From Candidatus Altimarinota bacterium (GTDB taxonomy: Bacteria; Patescibacteriota; Gracilibacteria; BD1-5; UBA2023): a stretch of 64,000 nt of DNA. Below are positions 9,443 through 22,600 of the stretch, one piece after another. The stretch spans positions 62,001-126,000 of the forward strand of contig JAQTWP010000003.1 of NCBI GenBank assembly GCA_028689205.1. The letters run 5' to 3'. Made by a program: the position numbers and the translations under genes. How positions within the stretch are numbered: position 1 is the first letter of the stretch; every line of letters starts with the position of its first letter. A model generated the notes under the pieces. That model was not told where the DNA came from, did no database searches, and worked only from the letters and a program-made list of their open reading frames with translations.

Positions 9443-11680
9443 TTATTTTATTTCGATTAATTTTGCTTCTTTGAATTCTTTGATAGATAATCTAAGTCTT
9501 TCTACTAGTCTTTCAAAAATATAATAATCATCAATTCAAGTTTCTAGAGTCATATAATCCTTAACTAAATCTCAAGATTTTTCACTCTTTATTTCTTCAA
9601 TACTTAAGTTCATTTTATATAATATTTCTGTAAGTTTTTTTAGAACTCATAGCTGATTTTCGAAAGTTATTTCAACTTTAATTGTCACTCAATTTTTTTG
9701 ATTTTCTGTATCTCAATAGCAGGCACTTATGAATCTTTCTACATTTCATTTTTTGAGTGAAGGGCAATTTATTTTATGTATAGTAACTCAACTACGCAAC
9801 AAATAACCTACGATTTTATCTCATGGAACAGGAGAACAACAGTGCGCAATTTTGTATGGAATATTTTTTTCTCAACCAATCATAATAACTTCTGGACTAA
9901 CAGATTCTTTATTTTTTATGATTTTTTTAGGATTATTTTTGTTTTCTATAACTCTCTTTAGTGCGAAATTACCTTTTTCTATAACTCATCTTATAATATT
10001 AACTGGTTTACGAGAAAGATTTCATATTTGAACTAGAATATCTTCTTTATCTTTTGTGTCCAGAATTCTTCATTCTATATTTTTTAAGATTGAAACTTCT
10101 TTATCAAGGGCAATTCAATAATTATTCTGAAGATATGAATTAAGGATTAATTTTCATTTTTCTATTAATTCTTCTCTGTTTGACTTATTAATTGTGCTTT
10201 TGATTGTATCTTTTGCGCGCGTTGTTTTTACAAATGAAAGCCAAGTAATAAGTGGTTTCCTGTTTTTATCAATAATTATTTCGACTCTATCTCAATTACT
10301 AAGTTCATGGTCAAGAGTTACAATTTTGTCATTAACTTTTGCTATTGAAAGATGATTACCAAGGTCAGAATGAATAGAATAAGCAAAATCAACAGGAGTT
10401 GAACCTTTTGACAGGTTGATTACATCTCATTTTGGAGAAAAAACAAAAATTCTATCATCAAAAAGTCAAATTTTCATTGAAGACATGAATTCTGTATCTC
10501 ATTGTTCCTTGCTTTGATCAACTATTTTTTTAATTTGAGAAACCCAATAGAAATCTTTTGCAACAACTGATTGTCCAGTTTCTGAATATGCAAAATGCGC
10601 TGCAACTCAAATTTCTGATTGAATATGCATTTCACGTGTACGAATTTGTATTTCTGTAGGATAAGCTCTTGAACTTCATAATTCTTTAAGAACTCCGAGA
10701 ACTGTGGTATGTAGGCTTTGGTAACCATTTTCTTTTGGCAGAGCGATATAATCCTTGAATCTATTAGGGATTGGTGACCATTTGTTATGAATTTCACCAA
10801 GAACTTCATAACAATGTGGGATATTATCAGTTATAATTCTTATCGCAAAAAGATCATGCAAATCTTTAACATTCTCATATCACTTTCTTTGCATTTTCTT
10901 ATAAATACTAAAAGGTGATTTGATTCTATATGAAACGTCAATTAGAGGAATATGCGCAGGGATGGTTTCATAAATTACATCTCTTATTTTGTCTACGAAA
11001 ATATTTTGTTCTTCAGTAAGTTGATCCAATTCTTCTTTTATATGTATAAATTCTTCTGGATAAAGATTTTTAAAGCATAGAGTTTCAAGTATTTCCTTGA
11101 ATTCGAATATACCTAATCTATCTGCAATAGGTGCATAAATATTAATAGTTTCTAACGCAATTCTTTCTCTTTTTGATTTGTCTGGATGGAATTCAAGAGT
11201 TCTCATATTATGAATACGGTCTGCAAGTTTTACAAATACAACTCTCACATCTTCACTGATTGCAATAAACATTTTACGTAAACTTCAGATAGAACGTTCT
11301 TCTCAGCGATATTTTAATTTACTAAGTTTTTCCATTCAACTAGTAATATGCGCAACTTCATTACCAAAAATAATTGCAATATCTTCTACTGTCATTGGAG
11401 TATCTTCTGGAACATCATGAAGTAAACAGGCTTGAATTGTAACTAGGTCTGGCTTTAATACTAATAGCTCTTTTGTAGCTTCTACGGGGTGAATTAAATA
11501 TGGATCTCACGATTTGCGAATCTGACCATGATGAGCGTTTTTTGTAAAAATATATGCCTTTAAAATAGTGTCTCTGATTAATTTTTCAGACACATTACCC
11601 ATATAAGAATGCACATCCTTGATTATTTCTTCAATAAGTAAGTCTATTTTAGAATAATCAACTTCTAGATTTTCTTCCAT
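9443..11680 (-). CDS. relA/spoT: Bifunctional (p)ppGpp synthetase/hydrolase RelA/SpoT
   Basis: A 745-aa Rel protein with all expected domains. The HD hydrolase domain has LLHDVPEDT and [13 protein letters not shown] (residues about 40-190). The synthetase domain runs from [13 protein letters not shown] through [12 protein letters not shown] (about 240-370). A TGS domain follows ([20 protein letters not shown]), then a zinc-finger-like CCSPVPGD segment and a C-terminal ACT domain. The hydrolase HDxxED motif is intact, so it probably both makes and degrades the alarmone. It lies between leuS and pbpC on the same strand. Confidence 0.95.
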
Positions 11681-11699
11681 ATTTATTTATTTTATTTGT

Positions 11700-14315
11700 T
11701 TATATAACAATACTTAATAATTTATTTTTTACATAAACTATTTTTTTGATTTCAACTCAGGTAGTATATTTTTTAATATTTTCTTTTTCAAAAGCTTTTT
11801 CTTTTACTAATTCTTCATCTGAATCAAAATCTACTTCAATTTCATCTCTTACTTTACCATTTATTTGGATAGCAATTTTAACAGAAGAATCTATTAGTTT
11901 ATTAGAATCATACTTTGGCCAACTGGATTTAAATATAGAATCGCTAGCTCATAATTCTTGCCAAATTTCTTCAGTAATATGAGGAGCAAATGGAGATAGA
12001 ATTTGAATAAATTTAAGAAAATTAGATTTATTAATTTTTTCTTGGCTTGACCAAGTATTAACTAATTGCATCATAGAAGCAACTGCAGTATTGAATTTGA
12101 ATTCATCAATATCTTCTCATATTTTTTTAATAGTTTTATTAAGAAGAATTTCAGTTTTTTCATTATCTATATATTTTTCATCAAGATTTTGACTTAATGA
12201 AACTACTTTATCAAGGAATTTTTTCACTCATTTTACTCAATTAGTACTCCATGCAACTTCTTGTGCAAACGGTCACATAAATGACTCATAAAGACGCAGA
12301 CTATCTGCTCAAAATTCTTCAATTATACTATCTGGATTAATTACATTTAACCATCTTTTACTCATTTTACGACCATCTTCAGCTAAAATAAGTCAAACAT
12401 GCTGAAGTTTTTTAAATGGTTCTGGGGTAGAAACTGATCAAATATCAAAAAGGAATTTATGCCAAAATCTAGCATAAATCAAGTGCCTTGTAGCATGCTC
12501 TGCTCAACCAACATAAATATCTACCTCATTCCAATATTTTTCACTCTCTTTTCAAACTAAAGCATTGTCATTTTTAGGATCCATATATCTAAGCCAATAC
12601 CAGCTAGATCATGCCCATTGTGGCATAGTGTTAGACTCTCTTTTTGCTTCACCTCAACAAGTAGGGCATTTAACATTTATCCATTCTGATATATTTGCAA
12701 GAGGTCATTCTTCAGTTCAAGTTGGTTCATAAGCTTCAACTTGAGGCAATAAGAGCGGTAAATCTTTTTCTTCTAAAGGTACAACTCAACAATTCTTACA
12801 ATGAATCATCGGGATTGGTTCTCACCAATATCTTTGACGGGAAAATACCCATTCTTGGATTTTAAATTGAGTTTTATTGTTTCATAATCATTTTAATTCT
12901 AACCACTCTGCCATTTTAGTTCTAGCTTCTTCAGAAGTTAAACCAGTGAATTCTCATGAATTAACTAAAATTCAATCATTAATAAAATAGGTTTTTCATA
13001 ATTTTAATTGTTCATATTTATATTCAAATAAATTTTTTAAATCGTTATTTGAATTTCAAGTTGATAGAATTGCTTTTGTTATTCAATATCAAAATCAATT
13101 TTTATAATCAGTTTCACACGGTTCAACTGAAACAATAATTTCTAAATCTTTCTTTTTAGCAAATTCAAAATCTCTTTCATCATGTGCAGGAACTGCCATA
13201 ACTGCTCAAGTACCATATCAACCAAGTACATAATCAGCAACAAAAACTCTCACTTTTTTATTATTAAAAGGATTAACAGCAAAAATTCATTTCATTTCAA
13301 TACCTGATTTATCCTTATTTAATTCTGTTCTTTGCATGCTTGTTTTGCGACGTGCACTATCTACATATACTTCAATTTCAGCAAAATTCTCAATTTTTCA
13401 TTTCAATTTCTCTACAAGTGGATGTTCTGGTGCTATTACAACGAAAGTCATACCAAAAACAGTATCAACTCTTGTGGTATATACTTCCATGAATTCTTCA
13501 CTTCACTCGATTTCCATCTTGAATTGTACTCAAGTTGACTTCCCTATCCAATTCCTTTGCATTTCTATAATAGACTGTTCCCATTCTGGTAAAATATCAA
13601 GATCATGTAACATTCTTTCTGCATAATCAGTAATACGTAGAACCCATTGCCTCATAGGTTTTTGTTCAATATCAGATCAGCATCTTTCACATTTCCCATC
13701 CTCTAAATCCTCATTAGCAAGTCAAGTCTTGCAACTTGGACACCAATTAATAGGTTTAAAATCAACGTATGCAAGTCTATGTGAATTTACGAATTTATTT
13801 TGTTCTTCTTGCGATAATCATTCAGGAATTTTTAATTCTTCTATTGGTTTTGCTTTGTTTTCAGTTTTATCGTAAAAATGATTATACATTTGTAAAAAAA
13901 TCCACTGAGTCCATTTGTAATATTCTGGATCCATTGTATTTATTTCTCTATCCCAATCATAGGAGAAACCTATACTTTCTAATTGTTCCTTGTATCTTAT
14001 TACATTTTTATCTACTGCAATTTTTGGATGAATTTTATTTTTTATAGCATAATTCTCTGCAGGTAATCATCCAGCATCGAATCACATTGGATGAAGTACG
14101 TTGAATCACTCAAGCATTTTTTTACGTGCAATTACATCGGTTGCGATGAATCACTTTGGATGACCAACATGAAGTCCTTCTCAACTTGGATATGGAAACA
14201 TATCAAGTATATAGAATTTTGGCTTATTACCTCATTCTGTGGTTTTGTAAGTTCAGTTTTGTTCCCAATATTTTCTCCATTTTTCTTCAAGAATCTTGAA
14301 ATCGTAATTTTTCAT
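11700..14315 (-). CDS. leuS: Leucine--tRNA ligase
   Basis: An 871-aa class I synthetase of normal bacterial length. The N terminus reads [20 protein letters not shown], containing the HIGH-type motif HVGH near residue 50, and the KMSKS loop is GRKMSKRW near residue 650. An editing (CP1) domain and zinc-binding CxxC pairs lie between. It starts at ATG 14315 without a Shine-Dalgarno and ends 19 bases before relA/spoT, suggesting one transcript. Confidence 0.95.
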
Positions 14316-14380
14316 ATATTTAGTTTAATTAAGTAACAGAAACCATTTTATATAAAAATCATAATTTGGAAAATTTTTAT

Positions 14381-14427
14381 TAAACAAAAAAACACAAAGA
14401 AATATTTTCGGTGTGTTTTTTTGTTTA
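14381..14427. terminator. Hairpin with 16-bp perfect stem upstream of leuS
   Basis: Inverted repeat 14381-14396 with 14412-14427, A-rich on one arm and T-rich on the other. It separates leuS from the prepilin gene (both minus strand) and would terminate the prepilin transcript. Confidence 0.8.
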
Positions 14428-14443
14428 TAGATAAGATAATTAA

Positions 14444-16273
14444 TTAGTTAGTTATATATTTAGCTTGACAATTATCATCATCGGCAGTGTCAAAATCTGT
14501 TCATCTACATTGCCAATTAATATAATAAAAACCTCCCTGTTCATCCCATACATTAAAAAATACAGAATCTGGGTATCAAGTTGTACACAATTGTGGATAA
14601 GTGTAATCATCTTGAATATCGCTTCCAACTTCTGTTCAATCAATAGATCAACATTCTCATGTTACTAATGGAATAGTATTTTCATCTCCGTAAGACCGAC
14701 ATGAACCATATGAGGAACCTAAATTAGTAGTAGATACTCATCAATTAATTCAATCACAATCCCAATGATAAGAAATTCAATCACCGGCATCAATATAGAA
14801 ATTAATAGGGATTCAAGCGGAACACATATCACTATTTGAAGGTTTATAAGGAATATGTGAGTAAGAACGGTTTATTGGTCAACATTCTCAATCTTCTGGA
14901 ATTGGAAGTATTTTTGGTGTAAATAAAATCGCTGTTTCTGCAGTCGGTAGAGAATCTCAATTTTCAGAGTCTAAACCATAAAAATCATTTGGCCGTATTC
15001 ATGTATCCCAAGTTATTGATTCATATCAACTAGGTAAATTAATTTCCTTATATTGATTCCTGAATGTTCAATCCTTATATATAATTGTCTGGAATGAGAA
15101 GTTACTGTCTTCAATAATATCAGTTTGTAAATCATCAGAATATCATTTCATATTAACCCAGGACACTATAACATAATCATTAGTATATCCGTAGTATAAA
15201 TGACTTGTAGCATTATCAAAATAAAATCAGTTAGCCCAATAAAATGAATCGTACCGGTAATAAAAACCATGAGAATCACCTCCAGCTAATAAATCTCAAT
15301 AATTATCAGCAATTAAAGAATTAACAGTATTTCAATCTGGTAATTTTATACTAAAAGGAAGATTAGGAATATCTAATCAACTGTAAAAATCTGTAGATTC
15401 TCATCATTTACCATCTATAATTTGTTTTTCAAACCAACTATCATCAAACCAGGAATAGCATCATGGTTCTACAGAATATCAATTATAGTCTCCGTAATCT
15501 TTTTCGGTCCATTCGCATCACTTGGGTTTAGATGGACATTTATTATAGTTATCAACTATAATTTGATAATCTTCAAGACTATTAATGTCCTGTGGTATTA
15601 TGTTATTACTCAAAAGTCATAGTGCTTCAGTATAATTTTCTGCTTCATCTGAAAACAAATCCATACTAGTTGTATATTGATTGCTATCGTTTTTTAATGT
15701 AATTATTCACAAGTTAGAATCTCAAGGCATATATGTTTCTGTAATTCATTGTATGAATGGATATCTTCTAGTATTCCCATTCATGAATATTCATTGATCA
15801 ACTCAATTCTGCATTTGAGAATTGGAATCATTGTTTTCAAAAAATGATAGAAGTTCGAATTTACATCATTTACTGTTAGTAGCATATGTTATTGGATTGG
15901 AGTCTATTGGATCTTTGGTACTTCATCAAACTTTCAATGAACCATATATCTTATCTCAGATAATTCATTGTGTTCAGACTTTTAATTCTGGAACAGGATT
16001 AGAAAGAGTCTCATCTAATCATTGTAAATCAAATCATCAATCTGCTAAAGGGAATTTTCAAGCTGTAATCTTATGTACTCATAATCATTTTGTAATTAAA
16101 GATAAATTAGTCACTCTTGTTGTATCTCTTGATTGAGATGTATATGATTGGAATGACATAAAAGTAATACTTGAAAGTATTGCAAGAATTACAATTGCTA
16201 CAATAAGTTCAACCAGAGTTAATCAATTATTTGATTTTTTAAATGAATTTTTGTTTATATTTATTTGATTCAT
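14444..16273 (-). CDS. Prepilin-like protein with large C-terminal extracellular region
   Basis: A 609-aa protein that begins with a 17-residue leader and a type IV pilin N-methylation motif, GLTLVELIVAIVILAILSS. The Gly before the cleavage site is a TGA codon. The rest is a long polar, Tyr/Trp/Asp/Gly-rich region with scattered Cys, far larger than a typical pilin (about 150 aa), so it is more likely a surface-exposed minor pilin or adhesin tip on a type IV pilus-like fibre. The C-terminal fold is not recognised. No pilus assembly ATPase or prepilin peptidase is in the window. Confidence 0.8.
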
Positions 16274-16320
16274 AGTCTAAAATTAGATAATAAAGAATAT
16301 ATATAATTATTTTTTAGGAA

Positions 16321-16695
16321 CTATTTTGATTTTCTCTCTAGAGATTTCTGAGCTCTTTTTTTCAGAGATTCACATCTCTTGATTTCTTGAGTCGTAATTC
16401 AAGTCATAAAATTATTGCAATCCAATTTTACAAGCTCATTATTTTTTAATTTTCTTAACTTATTATTAAAACTTAATATAGATGTTTTTTTATTCTGATT
16501 ATTATTTATTCATGTTCAAGTACTATTTTTTTGTAACCATTTGGAGCCTGAAGAAGAAGAAGAATTATTATTAGTTATTCATCATGAATTGGATCTATTT
16601 CAAATTCATGAATTAAAATTATCTAATGACAAATTACATGACACTAGAAAAAATAATAATAAAATAAAAAATATAATAGTATAGGGTTTTTTCAT
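16321..16695 (-). CDS. Small lipoprotein
   Basis: A 124-aa protein with a lipoprotein signal (MKKPYT, hydrophobic core, lipobox LVSC with Cys at about 20), a Ser/Asn/Gly-rich linker and a Lys-rich C-terminal helix. It is probably membrane-anchored by its lipidated Cys. It lies 47 bases upstream of the prepilin on the same strand. Function unknown. It ends in TAG, showing TAG is still a stop. Confidence 0.7.
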
Positions 16696-16810
16696 AAGAG
16701 TATTTAATTAATACAAATAATTTAAAATGTATACTATATATATTTTTAAAAAAGCATCTTTTTTGATATTTACAAATATTAAAATATAGTTTTAATATTA
16801 AGAAAAAACA

Positions 16811-16840
16811 AAAAAAAAGACCACTAAGTGGCCTTTTTAT
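16811..16840 (-). terminator. Terminator of the histidine kinase gene
   Basis: A hairpin with one mismatch around GACCAC/GTGGCC, followed on the minus strand by a long T run. It lies just downstream of the kinase gene. The rest of 16696-16923 holds no gene. Confidence 0.7.
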
Positions 16841-16923
16841 AAAATTTCATGTCTTTTATTTTTATCCAAACATAATTAATGTTTTAAGTAATAAGACATG
16901 AATATAAGAACATATTAGATAAA

Positions 16924-18213
16924 TTATGTCAAATTTATTTCTTTGAATTTTTTTGGAAGCTTAACACATATGGTTGTACCGTTTTCTATTGTTGACTCTT
17001 TTATCCAAATATCTCAGCCATGAATTTTAGCAATAATAGAAGCAAAATAAGTACCTATTCAATTCCCATTTTTTTTAGTGGTATTGACATATCTTTGTTT
17101 GAATAATTTTGGTGCTAATTTACTTGGAATACATCATTCATTATGAAATGATAACAAAATATGACTGTCAAAATCTTCAATTTTAGTAGTTGCAAAATTT
17201 GATTTACTTGAGATAGTTGCATCAAGAGAATTTTTAAGAACATTCTCGAAAAGATTCTCAAGCCATTTTATATCTCATTGAATTACATATGGCTTAATAA
17301 TTGTGTCATCACTTATTTTAAGACTGTATTTATTATCCTTGATTCACATATTAAATCTATCTTGAATAGCTTTTATAAAATCATATAAATCTATTGGCCA
17401 GAGTTTTAGTCTATATGTTCAAGCCTCTATTTTCATAATTTGTAATTGGTCATTAACTAGCTCTTCAATTCTCTTTGCTCAGAGCATACAATTATCAAGA
17501 TAATTATTAATTTTATCTGGACTGTTTTCATTTTCTTTTATAAGATCTAGATATCAAATAACTGCGGAAAGAGGATTTCTAATATCATGAGTCAAAACTT
17601 TAAGTATATAATCATTTACCTGTTCAAGCTCTTTAATTGAAGTGGCGTCTGTAATTGTAAAGTATTCCAATGAAAGATTTGGGATGAATTTTGATGAAAC
17701 AATAAACCATTTATTTTCTCATTTTTTTGTATTGAAAGGAAGCATAAACGAATCTACAACTTTTTTTTCTTTAAAAAGTTTTTTTCATTCTTCAAATAGA
17801 TTTTTATCTACTATGAATTGATTAAAAAATTCATCTTTATCTTGTCATTCAATTTCATCTCTAGTGACTCATAGCATTTTGCAAAGCTGAGGATTGGCTC
17901 TTATAATTATCTTTTTTTTATCTGGATTATTAATATCAAGACTTGTAAAACCTATTCAAGTATTAATCTGTAAAAAAAGATCACTATATATTTCTTCTAT
18001 TCTTGAACAATATTCATTAGTAGAATTAGAACTTAATTTAAGCGTATCAACTATTAAATTTTTTACAATTTCTTTGACATTATCAATTTGAATATTGGGT
18101 ATTTCAAGCAATTGAGAAGTATATTTATCTGCAAGATTTGAAAAATCTACATTAACATGGTTAATTCAGGCTAATCAACTATCTAAATGTAGTTTTTCTT
18201 TTTTGTCTAACAT
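16924..18213 (-). CDS. PAS-containing sensor histidine kinase (soluble, orphan)
   Basis: A 429-aa protein. A PAS-like region covers about residues 70-190. The HisKA H-box reads LTHDIRNPLS with the phospho-acceptor His near 207. The ATPase domain has an N-box LFENVLKNSLDA and glycine boxes with UGA codons such as NEGCIPSKLAPKLF and GIGTYFASIIAK. No transmembrane segment is seen, so it should be cytoplasmic. No response regulator gene is adjacent, so its partner is unknown. Confidence 0.88.
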
Positions 18214-18334
18214 AAAAAATATTATTATTTACTATATATAATAGTATTTATTGATTTGTAAAGGGTAATATAAAATTCTTGCAATATATATAAAAAGTCT
18301 ATAATTAGATATATTTAATATTAACTAAATTATT

Positions 18335-19624
18335 ATGATTAATATAAAAGAAACTTTCTCACAAATAAAAGAAAAATTCAGTAATAAAAAAATTCTATAC
18401 CCAAGTATAGTATTTTTAATAATTATTCTATGATTTGTAATATACGAATCGATTAACTTCATAAGTAAAAGAATGGAAGTTCCGCAAGTTATTTGAGCTA
18501 ACTTCAACATTGAATACCGTAAAATCCCTTTTGATACAAAGACTCTTGAGGTTAGCTTTAGTACTAATTTGAATAAAGATTCAATAAATAACAAAACCGT
18601 TTCTTTGAATCCTTTTATAGAATGAAAAACAAGTCTGAAAGATTCTAATACTATAGTTTATACTCTAAGTCAGAATCTTGAAATATGACAAGATTATTCT
18701 CTTACAATTAATGAAAACACAGAGTCTGAATATTGAAAGAAAATAAAAAAAGCTTACAGCGTAATTTTTGAAGCAATTTCATGAGCAAAAGTTACTAAGA
18801 TTCTTCCAGAAAAAACTCTAAATAATATATCTCAGAATCTTCTGGTACTTTTTAACATTCCTTTAATTCCTCTTACAAGTCTAGATAATAAAGACATACT
18901 TCCTTGTCCAGTAGAGATTAGTCCGAAGCTAGAATGAAAATGTAAATGGACAGGATGAAATGTAGTAGAATTCGTCCCAACAACATACTGGCAATGAGCA
19001 ACAGAATACAAAATTGTAATTAATTCAAGTACCTGACTTTTATATCCTTTAAAAGAAAAAACAGAAACAAGTTTTAAAACTCCAGATTTATCATTTATTT
19101 CTGAGCAAAGCTTTTCTCCAAAAGATTGATTATTATTCAAAGCAAATTTCCCAATAAATTTAAGTGAAGTAGAGAGTAAATTAATTCTTAAGGATTGAAA
19201 TACTACTATTCCAGCAAAATTATTAAGTATTTCTTGAAGCGAAACAAGATTCGCAGTTGTACCTAAGACAGGTAATTTTAATTATGGGAAAGCTTATACT
19301 TTAGGAGTTCCCGTTTGAATTAATCCCAAATATTGAAATATTCCTACAAGCACTCCTTATAATTTTTATTCTTCAACAGTAGATTTTACAAAATCAATTG
19401 ATATATATCAAAACATATATTCTAGTACTTGAAGTCTAGAATGAACTCCAAGTTTTACTGATAGATGAAATTTACCTGCCAAAAATACTTTCTTCAAACT
19501 AACTTTTGATGAGGAAGTAAGCTTGGATAATAATCTTTTTTCTTTTAGTAACAAAGCAGGTAACAAAATAATTCCGTTTGATTTGAAATATTGAACAGAA
19601 ACAACATATGAAAACTGAAAATAA
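18335..19624 (+). CDS. Alpha-2-macroglobulin family protein, N-terminal part up to an in-frame TAA
   Basis: This 429-codon segment has an N-terminal membrane anchor (about residues 19-40) followed by beta-rich macroglobulin-like domains. It stops at TAA 19622-19624. The same reading frame continues at once into the rest of the macroglobulin, with no frameshift. TAA is a true stop elsewhere in the window, so this is a nonsense codon (mutation, assembly base error, or readthrough site), not recoding. Bacterial A2M proteins trap proteases at the cell surface or periplasm. The start ATG 18335 follows a possible promoter (TATAAT at 18300). Confidence 0.75.
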
Positions 19625-22600
19625 AAAAATACAGAAACCAAAAAAATACTTATTTTAAGTTTAAAAAAGGAATTGGAATTTAATAATATTTATTATCTTA
19701 AAATTCTTAAAAAATCTAACCCTAATCTGGTCTGAGATGAAACTTATGAATTCAAGACAGTAAACCAATTCAAGATAACAGGTTTTGAATATAAAAATAA
19801 TACTCTTGCATGTGTATATGTAAGCAACGATTTGTATAATCAAGTTAATTATTGATGGGATTGGACAAATAACGATACAAACCAAACAGCTATTAAAACT
19901 ACTCCAAAATCAGCAGTGAGGTGAATTACAAAAGACAGACAAGATTACTCAACCAAGCAATTTAACTGTCCTCAGAAATCTTGAGAAATAAGTTATCTTC
20001 TGAATATTAGACTTAACCCATTCAGTGAATATACAATAACTATTCCCGCTTCACTTAAAGATTGATATGGAAATATTCTGAACAAAGATTATAGCTACAA
20101 AGTTAAATCTGGAAATGTAAAAGATTCTGATAAATATATCTATTCCTCATTTAGTAAACAAATTAATGTAATTCCATCAGAAGTTGATACTATTATCAAT
20201 ATACAGAGTATTAATATCAATAAGGTAAATGTTAATGTTTATGAGGTAGATACAGCTTGATATTATGATTATCTAAGTAATTGATATACAACGTGATATC
20301 AAATCAAAAATACAAAGAATTATTCAAAAGAATTAACTTTAAAAAACAAATTCTGGGATATTTCTAATAATAAATTCGATATTGAAAAAGATATAGTTTG
20401 ATGAAAAATATCATCTCCAATATATATAATTAAGTGAACTATTCCTGATCCAGACAAATTAAATAATTGAAAAGAATTCTCTAATGTTGTTATCAAATCT
20501 AATCTTTCTCTTACATATGAAAGCGCTTGAAACAAGAATCTTATATTCGCATCAAGTTTGGACTGAAAAGATACTCCGTCTAATCTAGAATTCGAAGGAT
20601 TTAATGCAAGTTGAAATTCAATTAAAAGCACTGGAACAATCAAAGCAAAATGGGATGAAAATAAAAAAGTATATGAATTACCAAGTTCTTACACTGTACT
20701 AGTCGCCAAAAGTGATAAATATTATTGAATTATTAATACGAATTCTGACCAAACATCTAATTATGATTTCAAATATATTGCTGGTCAAGATTCATCTAAT
20801 AAGGATTTCTTATATCTTTATACGGAAAGGCCTCTTTACAGACCAGGTGATACAGTATTTTTCAAATGAATTCTTAGACAATTCAATTTTGAATGATACA
20901 AAAAATCGAATTCAAAGACTGCAAAATTAAAAATATTAACTGAAAACTATGTTTTCTTTAAAGAGTTGGATATTAAGCTTGATGAGAATTCTAATTTTTC
21001 TGGTAAATTCGAACTTCCAAAAGATATGAATCTCTGAAAATACAAATTCGAATTCTATGAATCATGAAAACAAGATTCAACCTATAATGATGGACAATTT
21101 TTCGTGGAAGAATACAAAAAACCAGTATTTAAGATTAATATTAATTCTGATAAAAAAGACACAGTTATTTGAGACTCTATAAAAATAAAATTTGATAGTG
21201 AATATTATTTCTGATGAAGACTTGCATGAGCACATTACTCAAAATCTGTTCTGAGCCAGAATTATTATTTTGATGCAAAAGATTATTCAGACTATCAATT
21301 CTGAAACTCAGGAGATGCCTATAATTGTCTATATTGGGGTTATTGCAGTTATTCAGATAATATAGAATTTTCTAAGGAATGAGATATGAACGCATCAGGA
21401 CTTGAAGAATGGAATTATACTTTTCCAAAAGAAACACAAGATGAGAATAAGAATAATTTATGAGAAAAAATCTATACTTTTAATGTAACAATAACTGATC
21501 CTGATACTAAGAAACAAGTAAGTAATTCATATGAAGCAATACTACATAATACTGACGCTTATGTTTGAATTAAGGCTCCATATTACAGTGTACAGAAAGA
21601 TTGAATCAAACTTAGCTGAATAGTACTTAATAGCCAAGTACAACCACTAAAAAACAAAAAAATAAAGCTTGAGCTTATAAAAAGAGAATGGAAAAATGTA
21701 AAAAAACAATGAGTTGATTGAATATTCTATAATGATTATACAGTAGAAGAAATTTCTGAATGAACTTTTGATATGACTTCTGACAGTAAATGAGAATTCT
21801 GAGATAATCTAATAACAAAAAGTACTTGAGAATACGAAGTAAGAGCAACTTACACTTGAGAAAATAATAAATCCTTCATTTCATCAACTAATGTATATAT
21901 TGGCTGAGAAGAAGCTTATTACTGGTGAGAATGAAACAATACAACAACTGATTTGGTTGCAGATAAGAATTTGCTAAAAGTTTGAGAAAAAGCTTGATTT
22001 ACACTTAAATCTCCAGTATCAAGCGGTAAAATATTCGTATCAGTAGAAAAAGACGATTGAATACTTGATTATTTTACTCAAGATATTCACTCAACTTGAG
22101 AAAGAATAGAAATTCCTATCAAAGATACTTATTATCCAAATATTTATGTAAAAGTATTTCTTATATGAAAATCATGAGCTAATCCCCTGCCAATATACAA
22201 AAGAGCTTTGAGCGTAATAAAAGTTGTTACAGAATATAAGAATATCAAAGTACGTATAACTCCAGCCAAAAATAATTATTTACCAGGAGAAAAAGTTAAC
22301 CTAAAAATTTTAACGACTGATTGAGATTGAAAAGTGGTTCCTTATGCTAATTGAAGTGTTTCTATAGTTGACGAAAGTCTTCTGGCTCTTAAATGAAATC
22401 CTAAGAAAAATCCATATACTTTCTTTTATGATATGAAAAGATATCTTGGAGTCGAGACTTATCTTTCATTATTTAATCTTATAGAAAAACTTGAAATAAA
22501 AGATATCTCTGATTGAGAAAAATGATGAGCGTGAGAATGAGCTAAATGATGAGATTCTAAGAAGAAAAGATGAGTATTCAAAGATACTGCATTCTGGCAA

